Assembly (NCBI GenBank): GCA_035625025.1
Contig: DASPQJ010000017.1
Coordinates: forward strand, 1 to 31,610
Direction: 5' to 3'
DNA: 31,610 nucleotides
Origin: Bog-793 sp035625025
GTDB lineage: Bacteria; Actinomycetota; Acidimicrobiia; Acidimicrobiales; Bog-793
The notes beneath the pieces are model-generated. The model made no database searches. It had not been told where the DNA came from and saw nothing but the letters and a program-made list of their open reading frames with translations. This document shows, piece by piece, positions 23,833 to 31,610 of this stretch (position 1 is the first letter of the stretch; each line of letters starts with the position of its first letter). Position numbers and translations under genes: made by a program.

Positions 23833-24606
23833 TCACCGGCGGGCGCCGGTTCCTTCCCGCGCCGAGATCCTCGCCATGGCGTGTCGCGCCAGCGTGACGA
23901 GGGCCCGCCCGACGTTCGCGGCGTCGAGTGGCGGACGCCCCTCGGCCTCGAACGGCGAGGCCGGCGACGGCCCGATCACACCCCCGAGGGCGACCCGAGC
24001 AGCCCTCGCCGCCCGGTCGTGGGTCGCGCGGGCCCGGACGAGCTCGAGCACCTCGATCCGCTGGTCCCCGTCGTCTCCGACGGCCCAACCCTCCGGCACG
24101 GTGGCCCGCGGGGTCTGTCGGCCGATCGCGACGGTGACCCGCTCTTCGGGCAGCCCCCAGGTCGCGATGAGCCGGTCCCGGTCGCCCTCGCTGGCAAGGA
24201 CGACGTGCGAGGCGTTCGACCAGACCTCGCCCATCGCCCGGCTGCCGATCCCGCCGGGAATCGGCGAGGCCGCGTCGAAGCGAATTGTCGACTCGGAGAA
24301 CATCCGCAACGCGGCGGCGAGCGACGCGAGGGTCACGGCTCGCCACAGCCGGCCGGCGCGCGGACCGAGTGGCAGACCCGGTTCGAAGTGGAGAACGACC
24401 GCTTCGAACCGACGAGACAGCCACATCAGGCGGAGGGCGAAGAGCGGACCCTCCAGCCGGGCGCTGCGGTGCGCCGCGCTCCGGCTGTCTGGCGACAGCA
24501 GCTCGATCTCGTGTCCTTCCGCGAGGAGCGTCGTCGCGATCTCGGCGAGTGCGAACGCGGCGTCACCTCCCGGGGGCGGCACCGTGCCGACGATCAGAAT
24601 CCTCAT
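23833..24606 (-). CDS. half-size glycosyltransferase-like protein
   Basis: A 257-residue protein that looks like only the N-terminal Rossmann half of a GT-B enzyme. It opens MRILIVGTVPPPGGDAAFAL, the usual first strand and glycine loop, with HEIELLSPDSRSAAH and VLHFEPGLPLGP following. No E-x7-E donor motif is found, and the part after about residue 190 (RIEVLELVRARATHD onward) is not GT-like. I chose ATG 24606 because it overlaps the upstream GT4 stop as ATGA; the frame continues to 24864 but that part is antisense-like. It may be an accessory or a degraded transferase. It faces the double GT, with only 1 bp between stops. Confidence 0.72.
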   Translation of the reverse strand: MRILIVGTVPPPGGDAAFALAEIATTLLAEGHEIELLSPDSRSAAHRSARLEGPLFALRLMWLSRRFEAVVLHFEPGLPLGPRAGRLWRAVTLASLAAALRMFSESTIRFDAASPIPGGIGSRAMGEVWSNASHVVLASEGDRDRLIATWGLPEERVTVAIGRQTPRATVPEGWAVGDDGDQRIEVLELVRARATHDRAARAARVALGGVIGPSPASPFEAEGRPPLDAANVGRALVTLARHAMARISAREGTGARR

Positions 24607-25817
24607 CGCGCGCGCCGCCCCGCCAGCCCGGCGAGCGAACGCTCCATCGCATCGAGCACGATCTCCCAGGTGTAGTTGGCGAGCACGTAGCTGCGGCCTC
24701 GGGCCGCGAGCGCCGCCGCGGCCTTCGGCGCCTCGGCGACGAAGCGGAGACACTGGGCGAACTCGAACTCGTCCGAGTACGTGAGCCCGCCCCCTGACCG
24801 TTCGCAGTGCCAGGTCACGACCTCGCCAGCCGACGAGGCGATCACCGGGGTTCCCGCCAGCCACGCCTCCATCACGGTGCGCGAGAAGCTCTCCTTGGCA
24901 CTCGGTTGCACGAGCGCCTCGGCTGCGGCGAAAGCGCTTGGCATCTCGTCGGCGTCGAGGTAGCCGAGGTCGAATGCCCGTCCGGCGAGAGCTTCGGGGA
25001 TCTCGGGCGCGCCGACGCCGACCGACACGAGGTCAAAGGCTGCCTCGTTGCCGACGATCGCGGCGCTGTAGGCCGAGAGCAGCTCCCGCCATCCTTTGCC
25101 GCCCTCGCGTCGGCCGGCGAAGAGGACGAACGGTCGTGTCAAGCCGTGACGCTCCCGGAACCCCGCCGGGTCGTAGGAGTCCGGAATCTCGACCGCCGCC
25201 CCGACGACGCCGTGCCGTGGCGCCATGTCGGGCGCGAGGCGGTGGCCCAGGAGGTGCTCGGGCTCCGACAGAAACCACACGGCGGCCACCGACGCGAGCG
25301 TCGACCGGACGATCGCCAGCCGCGCGTAGGGCTCATCGTGCAGACAGGGCACAACGACCGACCGCTCTGGCGCGACCTGCGCGCCGTAGATCGTCGACCA
25401 GAAAAGGTAGGGAGACAACACGATGGCGTCGTAGCGACGGGCCTCGGCCAAGAGGTACAAGTACAGCTCCGGTACCCGGAAACGACTGTTCACCCAGGCG
25501 ATCTCCGCCGCTGCGCTGAGCCGCTCGCCTCCGACAACCCGCCTTTCGAGGCTGGACGATGCCAGCCTTCTGCTCGACGTGACCGTCGGAAAACGCCGGA
25601 TGACGACTCCCCGGTCCTCGGAGATCCCCTCGTCGAACTCATTCGCCCAGCTGAAATGGGAACGAGCGCACGTCGTCAGGATCTCGACCTCGAAGCCGCG
25701 ACGTGCCAAACCGCGGGCCGCTTCGGCCATCACCGCCTCAGACCCCCCGACGACACCGGTGCCATAGCGAGGCGTGACGAAGGCGAGACGGCCTTGCGAG
25801 GTCCCCTTTCGTGCCAT
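24603..25817 (-). CDS. GT4-family glycosyltransferase
   Basis: A GT-B enzyme of 404 residues. The N-terminal half has RLAFVTPRYGTGVVGGSEAV, a common opening for GT4 enzymes acting on polysaccharide intermediates, and VEILTTCARSHFSWANEF. The C-terminal half has FVLFAGRREGGKGWRELL and the donor motif KESFSRTVMEAWLAG with E-x7-E. ATG 25817 follows GAAGG at about 10 nt. Its stop is shared with the start of the half-size transferase (ATGA). It is divergent from the secreted propeller-like protein. It probably contributes another sugar to the same surface glycan. Confidence 0.88.
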   Translation of the reverse strand: MARKGTSQGRLAFVTPRYGTGVVGGSEAVMAEAARGLARRGFEVEILTTCARSHFSWANEFDEGISEDRGVVIRRFPTVTSSRRLASSSLERRVVGGERLSAAAEIAWVNSRFRVPELYLYLLAEARRYDAIVLSPYLFWSTIYGAQVAPERSVVVPCLHDEPYARLAIVRSTLASVAAVWFLSEPEHLLGHRLAPDMAPRHGVVGAAVEIPDSYDPAGFRERHGLTRPFVLFAGRREGGKGWRELLSAYSAAIVGNEAAFDLVSVGVGAPEIPEALAGRAFDLGYLDADEMPSAFAAAEALVQPSAKESFSRTVMEAWLAGTPVIASSAGEVVTWHCERSGGGLTYSDEFEFAQCLRFVAEAPKAAAALAARGRSYVLANYTWEIVLDAMERSLAGLAGRRAR

Positions 25818-25927
25818 GCCGGTCGCCTTCTTTCTCGACCCAGCCGCCCAGAACGCTGCCGAGCAACAGAAGCGTAGGCGACGACAGATCCCCTACGGAC
25901 GCAGTCGACTTCGCTAGCGTCCGAGTC

Positions 25928-27547
25928 GTGTTCCGCTTCGCGAGCGTGACCCGTCCCCGAAAGTTCCCGCTCCGACAACGCGGTCGGATCCGCGCCGCGA
26001 GTCTTCTCGGCGCGACCGTGATCACGACGGTCGGCGCGGCCGGTGGCCTTGCGGCAAGCGCCGCGGCACCGGCCGGCGCGGCCAAACAACACGGCTCGCC
26101 CGGGTGCGTCGTCCTTCCGGGACACGGCATTACCTGGCCCGCCCGTTCCTGGGTGACGTGCATCGCTGGTTCCATCGCCCAGAGCTCACCGACGGTCGCG
26201 GACTGGAGCGGCATGACGATCGTCGCCGTCGGCGACGAAAGTGGCGAGTTGCATCTTTTCAACGCCGCGACGGGCCATGAGCTGCCGGGTTGGCCGAAGA
26301 GACTGGCGGCGCCCCCCGGAGCCGCCGTCGCCATCGAGTCGAGCCCCACGATCGCCTTCCTCGACGGCCCGAGCAAGCCTCCTTCGATCATCGTCGGCGC
26401 CGCTTCGACCTGGGTGAAGAACACCGCACGGGAAGTCGAGGCCTTCCGGCTGAGCGGGGCCGTACGCTTCGTCTTCCACGTCGGCGCGGCACCGGGGACG
26501 GCGGTCGGCGTCATCTCGACTCCCGCCGTGGGCAATCTGACAGCGAGCAGACAACAGGACATCGTTTTTGGGTCCTGGGACCACTACATCTACGCGCTCA
26601 CGCCGGGGGGAAGACTCCTTCCCGGTTTTCCGATCAACAACGCCGATACGATCTGGTCGTCGCCGGCGCTCTACCGGGTCCCGGGAACGCTCGGCGACAG
26701 CATCTTCCTCGGCAGCGACGCCCACGGATGGCACGGCTGCATCGGCGGTTGGATCAGCGACTACCGCTACTTCGACCAAGCCCCTCACCTGGTCTGGCGA
26801 CACTGCGTGGGTCAGACGATCTGGTCGAGCCCCGCGGTCGGGGTGATCAACTCCTCGGGCCGGGCCGCCGTCGTCGTCGGAACGGGCTTTTACTGGCAGC
26901 CGTTCCCACCGGCGACCTACAAGCTCTTCGCCTACTACGCCAACAACGGAGCACGCGTTCCGGGCTGGCCCGTGACGACATCGGGCCCGTCACTCGGTTC
27001 CCCCGCGATCGGGACCATCAACGCCACCGGCGAGCCGGCCGTCGTCGAGACCTCGTGGGTGTGCGCCGGAAGGACCAACGCCAGCTGCCTCACCCCGTAC
27101 GCCTCGACCGTGACGGCGTGGAACGGTCACGGCAGGCAACTGTGGTCGGATCGACTGAGCGAACCGACCGATTTCGCGTCACCGGTCCTTGCCCCGCTGC
27201 AGACGGGCGCCTGGAACGACGTCCTCGTCGGGTCGGGCGCCGGCCTCTACGCGATCAGCGGGGAGACGGGCGCCTACCTGTTCGGAACGTCATTCGCCGG
27301 AGAGGCAATCGACCCGGGGTGTCGAGTCTTCAACGCTGTCGCGGTGACCGACGTCTTGGGAGCGGGCCCCGGCGCGGGCTGGAGCGTCATCGAAGCCTGC
27401 GGCGGACCCGCCGCCTTCGACTACCCCGGCAAAGTCGTGTCGTACCCGCTCCCCGTCACTCCGACCGTGCAACCGGCTTGGCCCATGTTCCACGAGAATC
27501 CGGCGCACGACGGCGTGAGCGCCGAACTGCTCGTGCGACAGTCTTAA
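25928..27547 (+). CDS. secreted FG-GAP/PQQ-like beta-propeller protein
   Basis: An exported protein of about 539 residues. After a basic N-terminus comes a hydrophobic signal segment (ASLLGATVITTVGAAGGLAASAAAPAGA). The mature part has repeated blade motifs such as SSPTVADWSG, GHELPGWPKRL, STPAVGNL, IYALTPGGRLLPGFPI, IWSSPAVGVI, GSPAIGTI and a closing WPMFHENPAHDG. This is the VCBS/FG-GAP or PQQ-like propeller signature. Several Cys pairs may form disulfides. The frame extends to 25811, but GTG 25928 (or 25946) gives a normal signal peptide, and TAGCGT lies 7 nt before 25928. It may bind surface glycan or act as an adhesin; the function is unknown. Confidence 0.8.
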   Translation: MFRFASVTRPRKFPLRQRGRIRAASLLGATVITTVGAAGGLAASAAAPAGAAKQHGSPGCVVLPGHGITWPARSWVTCIAGSIAQSSPTVADWSGMTIVAVGDESGELHLFNAATGHELPGWPKRLAAPPGAAVAIESSPTIAFLDGPSKPPSIIVGAASTWVKNTAREVEAFRLSGAVRFVFHVGAAPGTAVGVISTPAVGNLTASRQQDIVFGSWDHYIYALTPGGRLLPGFPINNADTIWSSPALYRVPGTLGDSIFLGSDAHGWHGCIGGWISDYRYFDQAPHLVWRHCVGQTIWSSPAVGVINSSGRAAVVVGTGFYWQPFPPATYKLFAYYANNGARVPGWPVTTSGPSLGSPAIGTINATGEPAVVETSWVCAGRTNASCLTPYASTVTAWNGHGRQLWSDRLSEPTDFASPVLAPLQTGAWNDVLVGSGAGLYAISGETGAYLFGTSFAGEAIDPGCRVFNAVAVTDVLGAGPGAGWSVIEACGGPAAFDYPGKVVSYPLPVTPTVQPAWPMFHENPAHDGVSAELLVRQS

Positions 27548-27634
27548 CCTCGGCGCTGACCACCGGTGCCGACGACGGCGAGTCGCGCGCGTCGGACTTG
27601 TCTCAGGCGACGCCCCCGTCGGAGGGTTGATCGG

Positions 27635-28258
27635 TCAGTCGTGCTTGGCCGAATGCACGCCGGAGCGGTCGATGACCGCATCGATGAAGCCGTATTCGCG
27701 GGCCTCGTCGGCCGTGAACCAACGGTCGCGGTCCGAGTCCGCCTCGATCCGCTCGACTGTCTGGCCGGTGTGGAAGGCAATCCGCTCGGCCATCATCCGC
27801 TTCAAATAGACGATCTGCTCCGCTTGGATGGCGATGTCCGCCGCCTGGCCCTGCATCTGACCGGTCGGCTGGTGCATGAGGATGCGGGCGTGCGGCAGCG
27901 CGTACCGCTTGCCGGGGGTGCCAGCACAGAGGAGGAACTGGCCCATCGAGGCCGCGAGTCCGAGACAAATCGTCGAGACGTCGCAGCGCACGTACTGCAT
28001 CGTGTCGTAGATCGCCAGCCCGTCGGTCACCGACCCACCGGGCGAGTTGATGTACACCGAGATGTCGCGGTCGGGATCCTCGGCCTCGAGCAACAGCAGC
28101 TGGGCGCAGATCGCGTTCGCCGAGTTCTGGTCAACCTGGGTCCCGAGAAAGACGATCCGTTCGCGCAACAGACGCTGGTAGACGTCGGCCGATGGGTCTG
28201 AGGTCAGGTTGAGCGACGCCTTAGCGCTGCCGGACAGCACCAAAATCTCTTCTGTCAT
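27635..28258 (-). CDS. clpP: ATP-dependent Clp protease proteolytic subunit
   Basis: A serine protease subunit of 207 residues that assembles into the tetradecameric Clp chamber. The catalytic triad is visible: S104 in LAASMGQFLL, H129 in ARILMHQP and D178 in SDRDRWF. The INSPGGSV and MQGQAADIAIQAEQI segments are also canonical. It is a stand-alone gene here, with neither a second clpP nor clpX beside it, whereas actinobacteria usually carry a clpP1-clpP2 pair. Its ATG overlaps the stop of the SARP-like regulator gene as ATGA, so it is translated from the regulator's message. It ends convergent to the propeller gene. Confidence 0.93.
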   Translation of the reverse strand: MTEEILVLSGSAKASLNLTSDPSADVYQRLLRERIVFLGTQVDQNSANAICAQLLLLEAEDPDRDISVYINSPGGSVTDGLAIYDTMQYVRCDVSTICLGLAASMGQFLLCAGTPGKRYALPHARILMHQPTGQMQGQAADIAIQAEQIVYLKRMMAERIAFHTGQTVERIEADSDRDRWFTADEAREYGFIDAVIDRSGVHSAKHD

Positions 28259-29142
28259 GACTTGAGGCTAATCCGACCACGTCCCTGTGGTGGTCGAGCT
28301 TCCACCAGGGCGAGCATCTCCGGAGTCGGCTCATCGCTGCCGACCTCGGCCCGGAGGATCTCCCGATACTGTTTGACCTGCCGCCCCGCGAGGGCGGGAT
28401 TCCCCTCCGCAAGGTAGACGCGCATGAGAGCCCGGTGCGTGCTCTCCCGCAACGGGTCGAGCCGGATGGCGGCGGATGCCGCTTCAAAAGCCGCAGGGTG
28501 TTGTCCTGCTTCGAGCAGCTGGTCGACGAGCGCCTCGAGAGCCCGCAGACGCAGCTGGTTGATCCGATCTCGCTCCTGCAGCACCCAGTCGTCGTACCAG
28601 CCGAGCAACAACTCCGGCGGATCGACGAGCCGTTCGCACACCGCGCTCAGGCGCTCGGGATCGATCCGCGACGCGATCACGTCGCGTGCCACGGCCTTTA
28701 GCTCGTCGACGTCGACCCTGACGGATGGGTGAAGCGCGACAGTCTGACCGTCGGTTTCGATCAACCCGTCGTGCTGCCGTCGCAGGCGCGAGAGCGCGCA
28801 GCGCAGACGGGTAAGGGCCTGTCCGTCACGGACGTCGGGCCAGAGCATCCCAGCGAGGTAGCTGCGCCGCTGGCCGCCGTGCAACGCGAGCAGCACGCAC
28901 AGACGTTGTGCGCTCAGTGACATCTTGACCGGCCTGCCCCCTCGCCAGAGCGCCCAACCACCGAGGAGAACCAGACTTGTGCTGTCGTCTACGTCGCTCG
29001 CCAGAGTCGCGCGGTCAGCGATCCGGAGGATTTTCGGTTGCTCCGACACCGTCGCGTCGTACCCGGCCGGCGCGGTGCCGCCAACTCCCGCTAGCGGGGT
29101 GCTGTCGTATTCGATCTTCGACGAATCCGACAATGTGGCCAC
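28255..29142 (-). CDS. BTAD/SARP-like transcriptional regulator
   Basis: A 295-residue regulator of the AfsR/SARP type. An OmpR-like winged helix covers about 57-150 (LVLLGGWALWRGGRPV, then AQRLCVLLALHGGQ, LAGMLWPDVRDGQALTRLR and ALSRLRRQHD). A bacterial transcriptional activator domain follows (about 155-290), with LLLGWYDDWVLQERDRI and the TPR-like AFEAASAAIRLDPLRESTHRALM. No NB-ARC part is present. SARP proteins activate by binding tandem direct repeats near promoters. The start is uncertain: GTG 29142 has GGGGGAG too close for a standard site, and GTG 29046 is an alternative. It is followed without a gap by clpP. Confidence 0.85.
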   Translation of the reverse strand: MATLSDSSKIEYDSTPLAGVGGTAPAGYDATVSEQPKILRIADRATLASDVDDSTSLVLLGGWALWRGGRPVKMSLSAQRLCVLLALHGGQRRSYLAGMLWPDVRDGQALTRLRCALSRLRRQHDGLIETDGQTVALHPSVRVDVDELKAVARDVIASRIDPERLSAVCERLVDPPELLLGWYDDWVLQERDRINQLRLRALEALVDQLLEAGQHPAAFEAASAAIRLDPLRESTHRALMRVYLAEGNPALAGRQVKQYREILRAEVGSDEPTPEMLALVEARPPQGRGRISLKS

Positions 29143-29330
29143 GCTCCCCCTGAGCCTTGGATTTGGAGAAGAAACGCGACATCAAACGGCTCGCCCGCTG
29201 GGTAAGTCCTCGCCAGCCCGTCCGCCACAGTCCCCCTGCGGCTGAAGCTCGGCACGGTCTTTGCACTGACCCTGCGATCTTCTTCTCAACGGGAGTGTAG
29301 AACAGCACGCCTGCGTTCGATACAGCGAAC

Positions 29331-29790
29331 TTCACCATTTCCCGAGGTTTTCTCGAACCGTAACAAGGAGCTTTCTCGGCAGTCACTATGCGTCCACAAC
29401 TGACCACGGAGAGTCGCTCACACGCGCGCAACGGATCCTCCGCACTGCACAATTTCCCGAGGTTTTCTCAAACCGCGACAAGGCGCTTCACCGGCACTCA
29501 CTATGCGTCCACAACCGACCACGGAGAGTCGTTCACACGCGCGCAAGCGATCCACCGCACTGCAGCATTTCGCGGGGTTTTCCCCAACCGCGACGCCGCG
29601 CTTCTCCGACAGTCACTATGCGTCCACAAACGACCACAAGGAGTCGCTTCTGCGACGACAATGCAACGAACTAGCAACGCCGCAGACACGATGCGGCAGA
29701 CCTCTTCCCGGCCTGTTCTCAGGGCGTGACGCCGTGTCGCCCCGACAGTCACTATCCGTCTGCAAACGACCACGGAGGGTCGTTGGCGTG
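29331..29790. repeat. tandem array of about 115-bp units with a covarying hairpin
   Basis: The 17-mer TCACTATGCGTCCACAA starts at 29383, 29498 and 29613, exactly 115 bp apart, and a variant recurs at 29749 (136 bp further). The first two units are about 85% identical by hand alignment. A partial unit precedes them from about 29331. Each unit holds a small hairpin with a T-rich loop: CGAG-GTTTT-CTCG near 29343, GAG-GTTTT-CTC near 29459, GGGG-TTTT-CCCC at 29574-29585, and CCTG-TTCT-CAGG in the fourth. The stem changes are compensatory. The period is not a multiple of three, so it is not coding. It lies upstream of the SARP-clpP pair. Confidence 0.85.
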
Positions 29791-30479
29791 ACATTGCTCG
29801 TCCGGCTCAGCAACGGTTTAGATACGTCGTCTACACGTTTTCTCGATGGGAATTCTCAGTTTTGACAACGGTGTGTGCATCGCTCAGGCCACGTCGATGC
29901 GATGCCGCGGCTTCGGGTGACCTGCCTAAATACCCGCGAGCACACGGTGGCGGTCCCGACATGGACCTTGAAAGACGTTGAAGGAGGAACTGAGTTCCGC
30001 CGATGCTCGAAGACGGTGTGCTTTCCTGGGCACGTTTGTCGGTTCCCGATATTTAGGCCAAGAAATGTGGCTTGGGACCCGGGGCTCGTGCAACGGACAC
30101 CGTCTCGAAGGTCCCGTCGTGTCGCGAACAAGTGTTCCCAGAAAGGCTTGCGTCTCGGCAGCAGACGATCGGGAAACCGGAGATCGCACAAGTTGGCTCG
30201 GCAGGATCAATTCTGTCGACATCGAGGTAATCGTGCGATGATCTTCCGGAAGCGCCAGGTGAAATGAGAAGACGAAGGGGGGCCACTAAGGAAGATCGAT
30301 TCCAGAAGGGATGTTGTCCGCAACTGGCGTCTGTAGTGAGGACAACAACCATCAATCACTGAGGCAAACCAATCATCTAATTGACATTCATTTCGGCGTT
30401 CCCGGCGAGGAGGGCCCCCCCTCCCAAGAGGGGAACGACGGAGCAATTCAGTCTTGGCCACATCTAGAAAGGGAAGTGC
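29791..30479. other. gene-free, lower-GC segment upstream of surface-protein gene
   Basis: Together with the repeat array this makes a 1.3-kb stretch (29143-30479) without a credible gene; the open frames in it lack ribosome sites and coding character. The base composition is visibly less GC-rich than the rest. A 9-bp inverted repeat, GCCTAAATA (29924-29932) and TATTTAGGC (30050-30058), is present. A G/C-rich hairpin, GGAGGG-CCC-CCCTCC, lies near 30406. TTGACA at about 30380 could be a -35, but I see no matching -10. It probably carries the promoter of the surface-protein gene. Confidence 0.5.
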
Positions 30480-31610
30480 ATGAAGGATTCAACGTTCAAG
30501 AGAAGGGCCCACGCCGTATTCGTCGGGCTGCTTTTCGCCGGAGCCGGACTTGTCCCGGTGCTCGCGATTTCCGCGGCCACCGCGGGTTCCGCGAGCGGCA
30601 GTGAAGTCTTGCCCCCGGGCGGCGGGTACCTCGAAATATGCAAGATATTCGCGACCCCGCCGGCTGCCGACGCAAGCGTCAACACCGGAGCTTCCTTCGG
30701 GTTCGCGATAAGCGGAGATGGACTTCTATGGGTCCCGGCGGGCTCCTGCTCCGCCCCAAGGCCGGAGCCGGCTGGGCCCCTTACCGTCACCGAGAACGTG
30801 CTGCCGCCGTGGTACGCGGTCGGTTCGATCGTCGAGACGCTCGGTCACGGCCTCACTGGGACCAACCTCGCGACAGGCGTGGCTAACGTGACGATCAGCA
30901 GCGGGGCCACGGAGACGTTGACCTACACGAACGACTTGGTCACCGGCTACCTGAAGATCTGCAAGGTCGCGGGCTCATCCAACCTGACCGGGTCTTTCAC
31001 GTTCAACGTTTCCGGCGAGGACGACTACTCCGGCTCGACAACCGTGCAGACAGGCGGGTGCAGCGACCCCCTGCAGGTGCCGGCGGGCAAGGCGACCGTC
31101 ACTGAGGCGGGTACCAACCTCTACGTCACCGGGATCGTCGCCACGATCAACGGGAACGGCGCGAACGCTCTCGTCGGCTCCCCTGACCTCGTCACCGGTA
31201 CCGCGACAGTCGGCATTAAGGCCAGCGCGGACAACTCGACGGAGACCGTCCTGACCTACACGAACGACGTTGTAGGCCTCAAGGTCTGCAAGGTCTGGGA
31301 TGGGAAAGACACAATCCCGACAGCAGTGGGTGAGGAGTTCCCGTTCACGGTCACCCCGGCAGCGGGCTCAGTTCTCGGCCCCGTCCCGGCGCCGTACTCA
31401 TTCAGCCTGCTCGCTGGAACGGCGACAAGCCCTGTGTGCTCGAGCCCGGTCGACTACCGGGCAGGCACGGTGGTCTCGATTACGGAGGGCATCGTTCCTG
31501 GGTCGAAGGTGGAGTCCATCGCGACGGATGGCAACGGTGAGTCGGTTGTGACCGGCTACCCGTCCCTCACGGGTCGGACTACCGAGATCGTCGTTGGCAC
31601 GCCTGTCACG
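30480..31610 (+). CDS. secreted repeat-domain surface protein (3' end beyond window)
   Basis: The frame starting at ATG 30480, with AAGGGAAG upstream, stays open to the window end (377 codons read). It encodes a signal peptide (MKDSTFKRRAHAVFVGLLFAG, then VPVLAISAATAGSA). At least three related domains of about 100-110 residues follow, opening YLEICKIFA, GYLKICKVAG and GLKVCKVWDG. Each has one Cys in the first strand and a second about 35-55 residues later, plus a PAGxxTVTE-like motif. The first two end in LTYTND. This resembles actinobacterial prealbumin-like/SpaA-type stalk domains; the Cys pairs probably form disulfides. The protein is likely a large cell-surface stalk. Anchoring signals would lie beyond the window. 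Confidence 0.82.
   Translation, partial: MKDSTFKRRAHAVFVGLLFAGAGLVPVLAISAATAGSASGSEVLPPGGGYLEICKIFATPPAADASVNTGASFGFAISGDGLLWVPAGSCSAPRPEPAGPLTVTENVLPPWYAVGSIVETLGHGLTGTNLATGVANVTISSGATETLTYTNDLVTGYLKICKVAGSSNLTGSFTFNVSGEDDYSGSTTVQTGGCSDPLQVPAGKATVTEAGTNLYVTGIVATINGNGANALVGSPDLVTGTATVGIKASADNSTETVLTYTNDVVGLKVCKVWDGKDTIPTAVGEEFPFTVTPAAGSVLGPVPAPYSFSLLAGTATSPVCSSPVDYRAGTVVSITEGIVPGSKVESIATDGNGESVVTGYPSLTGRTTEIVVGTPVT

Noticed and set aside
29015..29452. minus-strand 145-residue frame overlapping the SARP start
   Set aside because: Out of frame with the SARP gene, no family, and its 5' part lies in the repeat array.
29331..29790. CRISPR array
   Set aside because: Units of 115 bp are similar along most of their length, with no short repeat/unique spacer alternation and no cas genes.
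29388..29865. protein-coding frames inside the repeat array
   Set aside because: The 115-bp period shifts frame each unit, similar peptides appear in different frames, and there are no ribosome sites.
30404..30436. rho-independent terminator at the GGAGGG/CCCTCC hairpin
   Set aside because: No U-tract follows and no gene ends upstream on the plus strand; position just before the surface-protein gene fits a leader element better.

Overview
The window is a high-GC stretch of about 31.6 kb. It looks like actinobacterial chromosome, possibly from the class Acidimicrobiia. The lineage is inferred from the gene set: an F420-biosynthesis guanylyltransferase (CofC type), a tandem pair of PafB/PafC-like WYL regulators, an HU protein with a long Lys/Ala/Pro tail, a BTAD/SARP-type regulator, frequent GTG starts, and several genes with a TANNNT -10 box 6-7 nt before the start codon and no Shine-Dalgarno. 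No rRNA or species marker is present, so the exact lineage is uncertain.

Left part (1-6.9 kb): a tRNA-Val(TAC) on the minus strand follows a minus-strand housekeeping run read as gpsA, rnhB, a DMT-family transporter, a Glu/Leu/Phe/Val dehydrogenase and a DUF4232-like lipoprotein. cofC diverges from gpsA. hup (HU) converges on cofC and ends at a strong hairpin.

Conjugation-like module (7.0-12.9 kb): a soluble VirD4/TraG-like coupling ATPase on the plus strand meets, tail to tail, a MobF/TrwC-type relaxase on the minus strand. The relaxase keeps its Tyr pair and HxHxH motif, but its helicase half has lost the Walker motifs. It lies just downstream of pafB-pafC on the same strand, so the likely transcript is pafB-pafC-relaxase. 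No type IV secretion channel genes are seen. typA (BipA) diverges from pafB.

Surface-glycan region (14.7-27.6 kb): a minus-strand run encodes Wzm and Wzt (ABC polysaccharide exporter), a 97-residue unknown, a GT4 glycosyltransferase, an unknown ORF, a UPF0104/LPG-synthase-like membrane protein and a lipoprotein. A divergent plus-strand pair encodes a 99-residue coiled-coil protein translationally coupled to an 832-residue double-GT4 enzyme. Then come a coupled GT4 and half-GT pair on minus and a secreted beta-propeller-like protein on plus. Together they suggest synthesis and ABC-dependent export of a cell-surface polysaccharide.

Right part (27.6-31.6 kb): a BTAD/SARP regulator is coupled by ATGA to a stand-alone ClpP. 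Upstream lies a 1.3-kb gene-free segment carrying a roughly 115-bp direct-repeat array. Its units contain a small hairpin whose stem changes in a compensatory way. The window ends inside a secreted repeat-domain surface protein that starts at 30480 and runs off the end.

The observations most worth following up are the repeat array, the pafBC-relaxase/VirD4-like module, and the SARP-ClpP pair.
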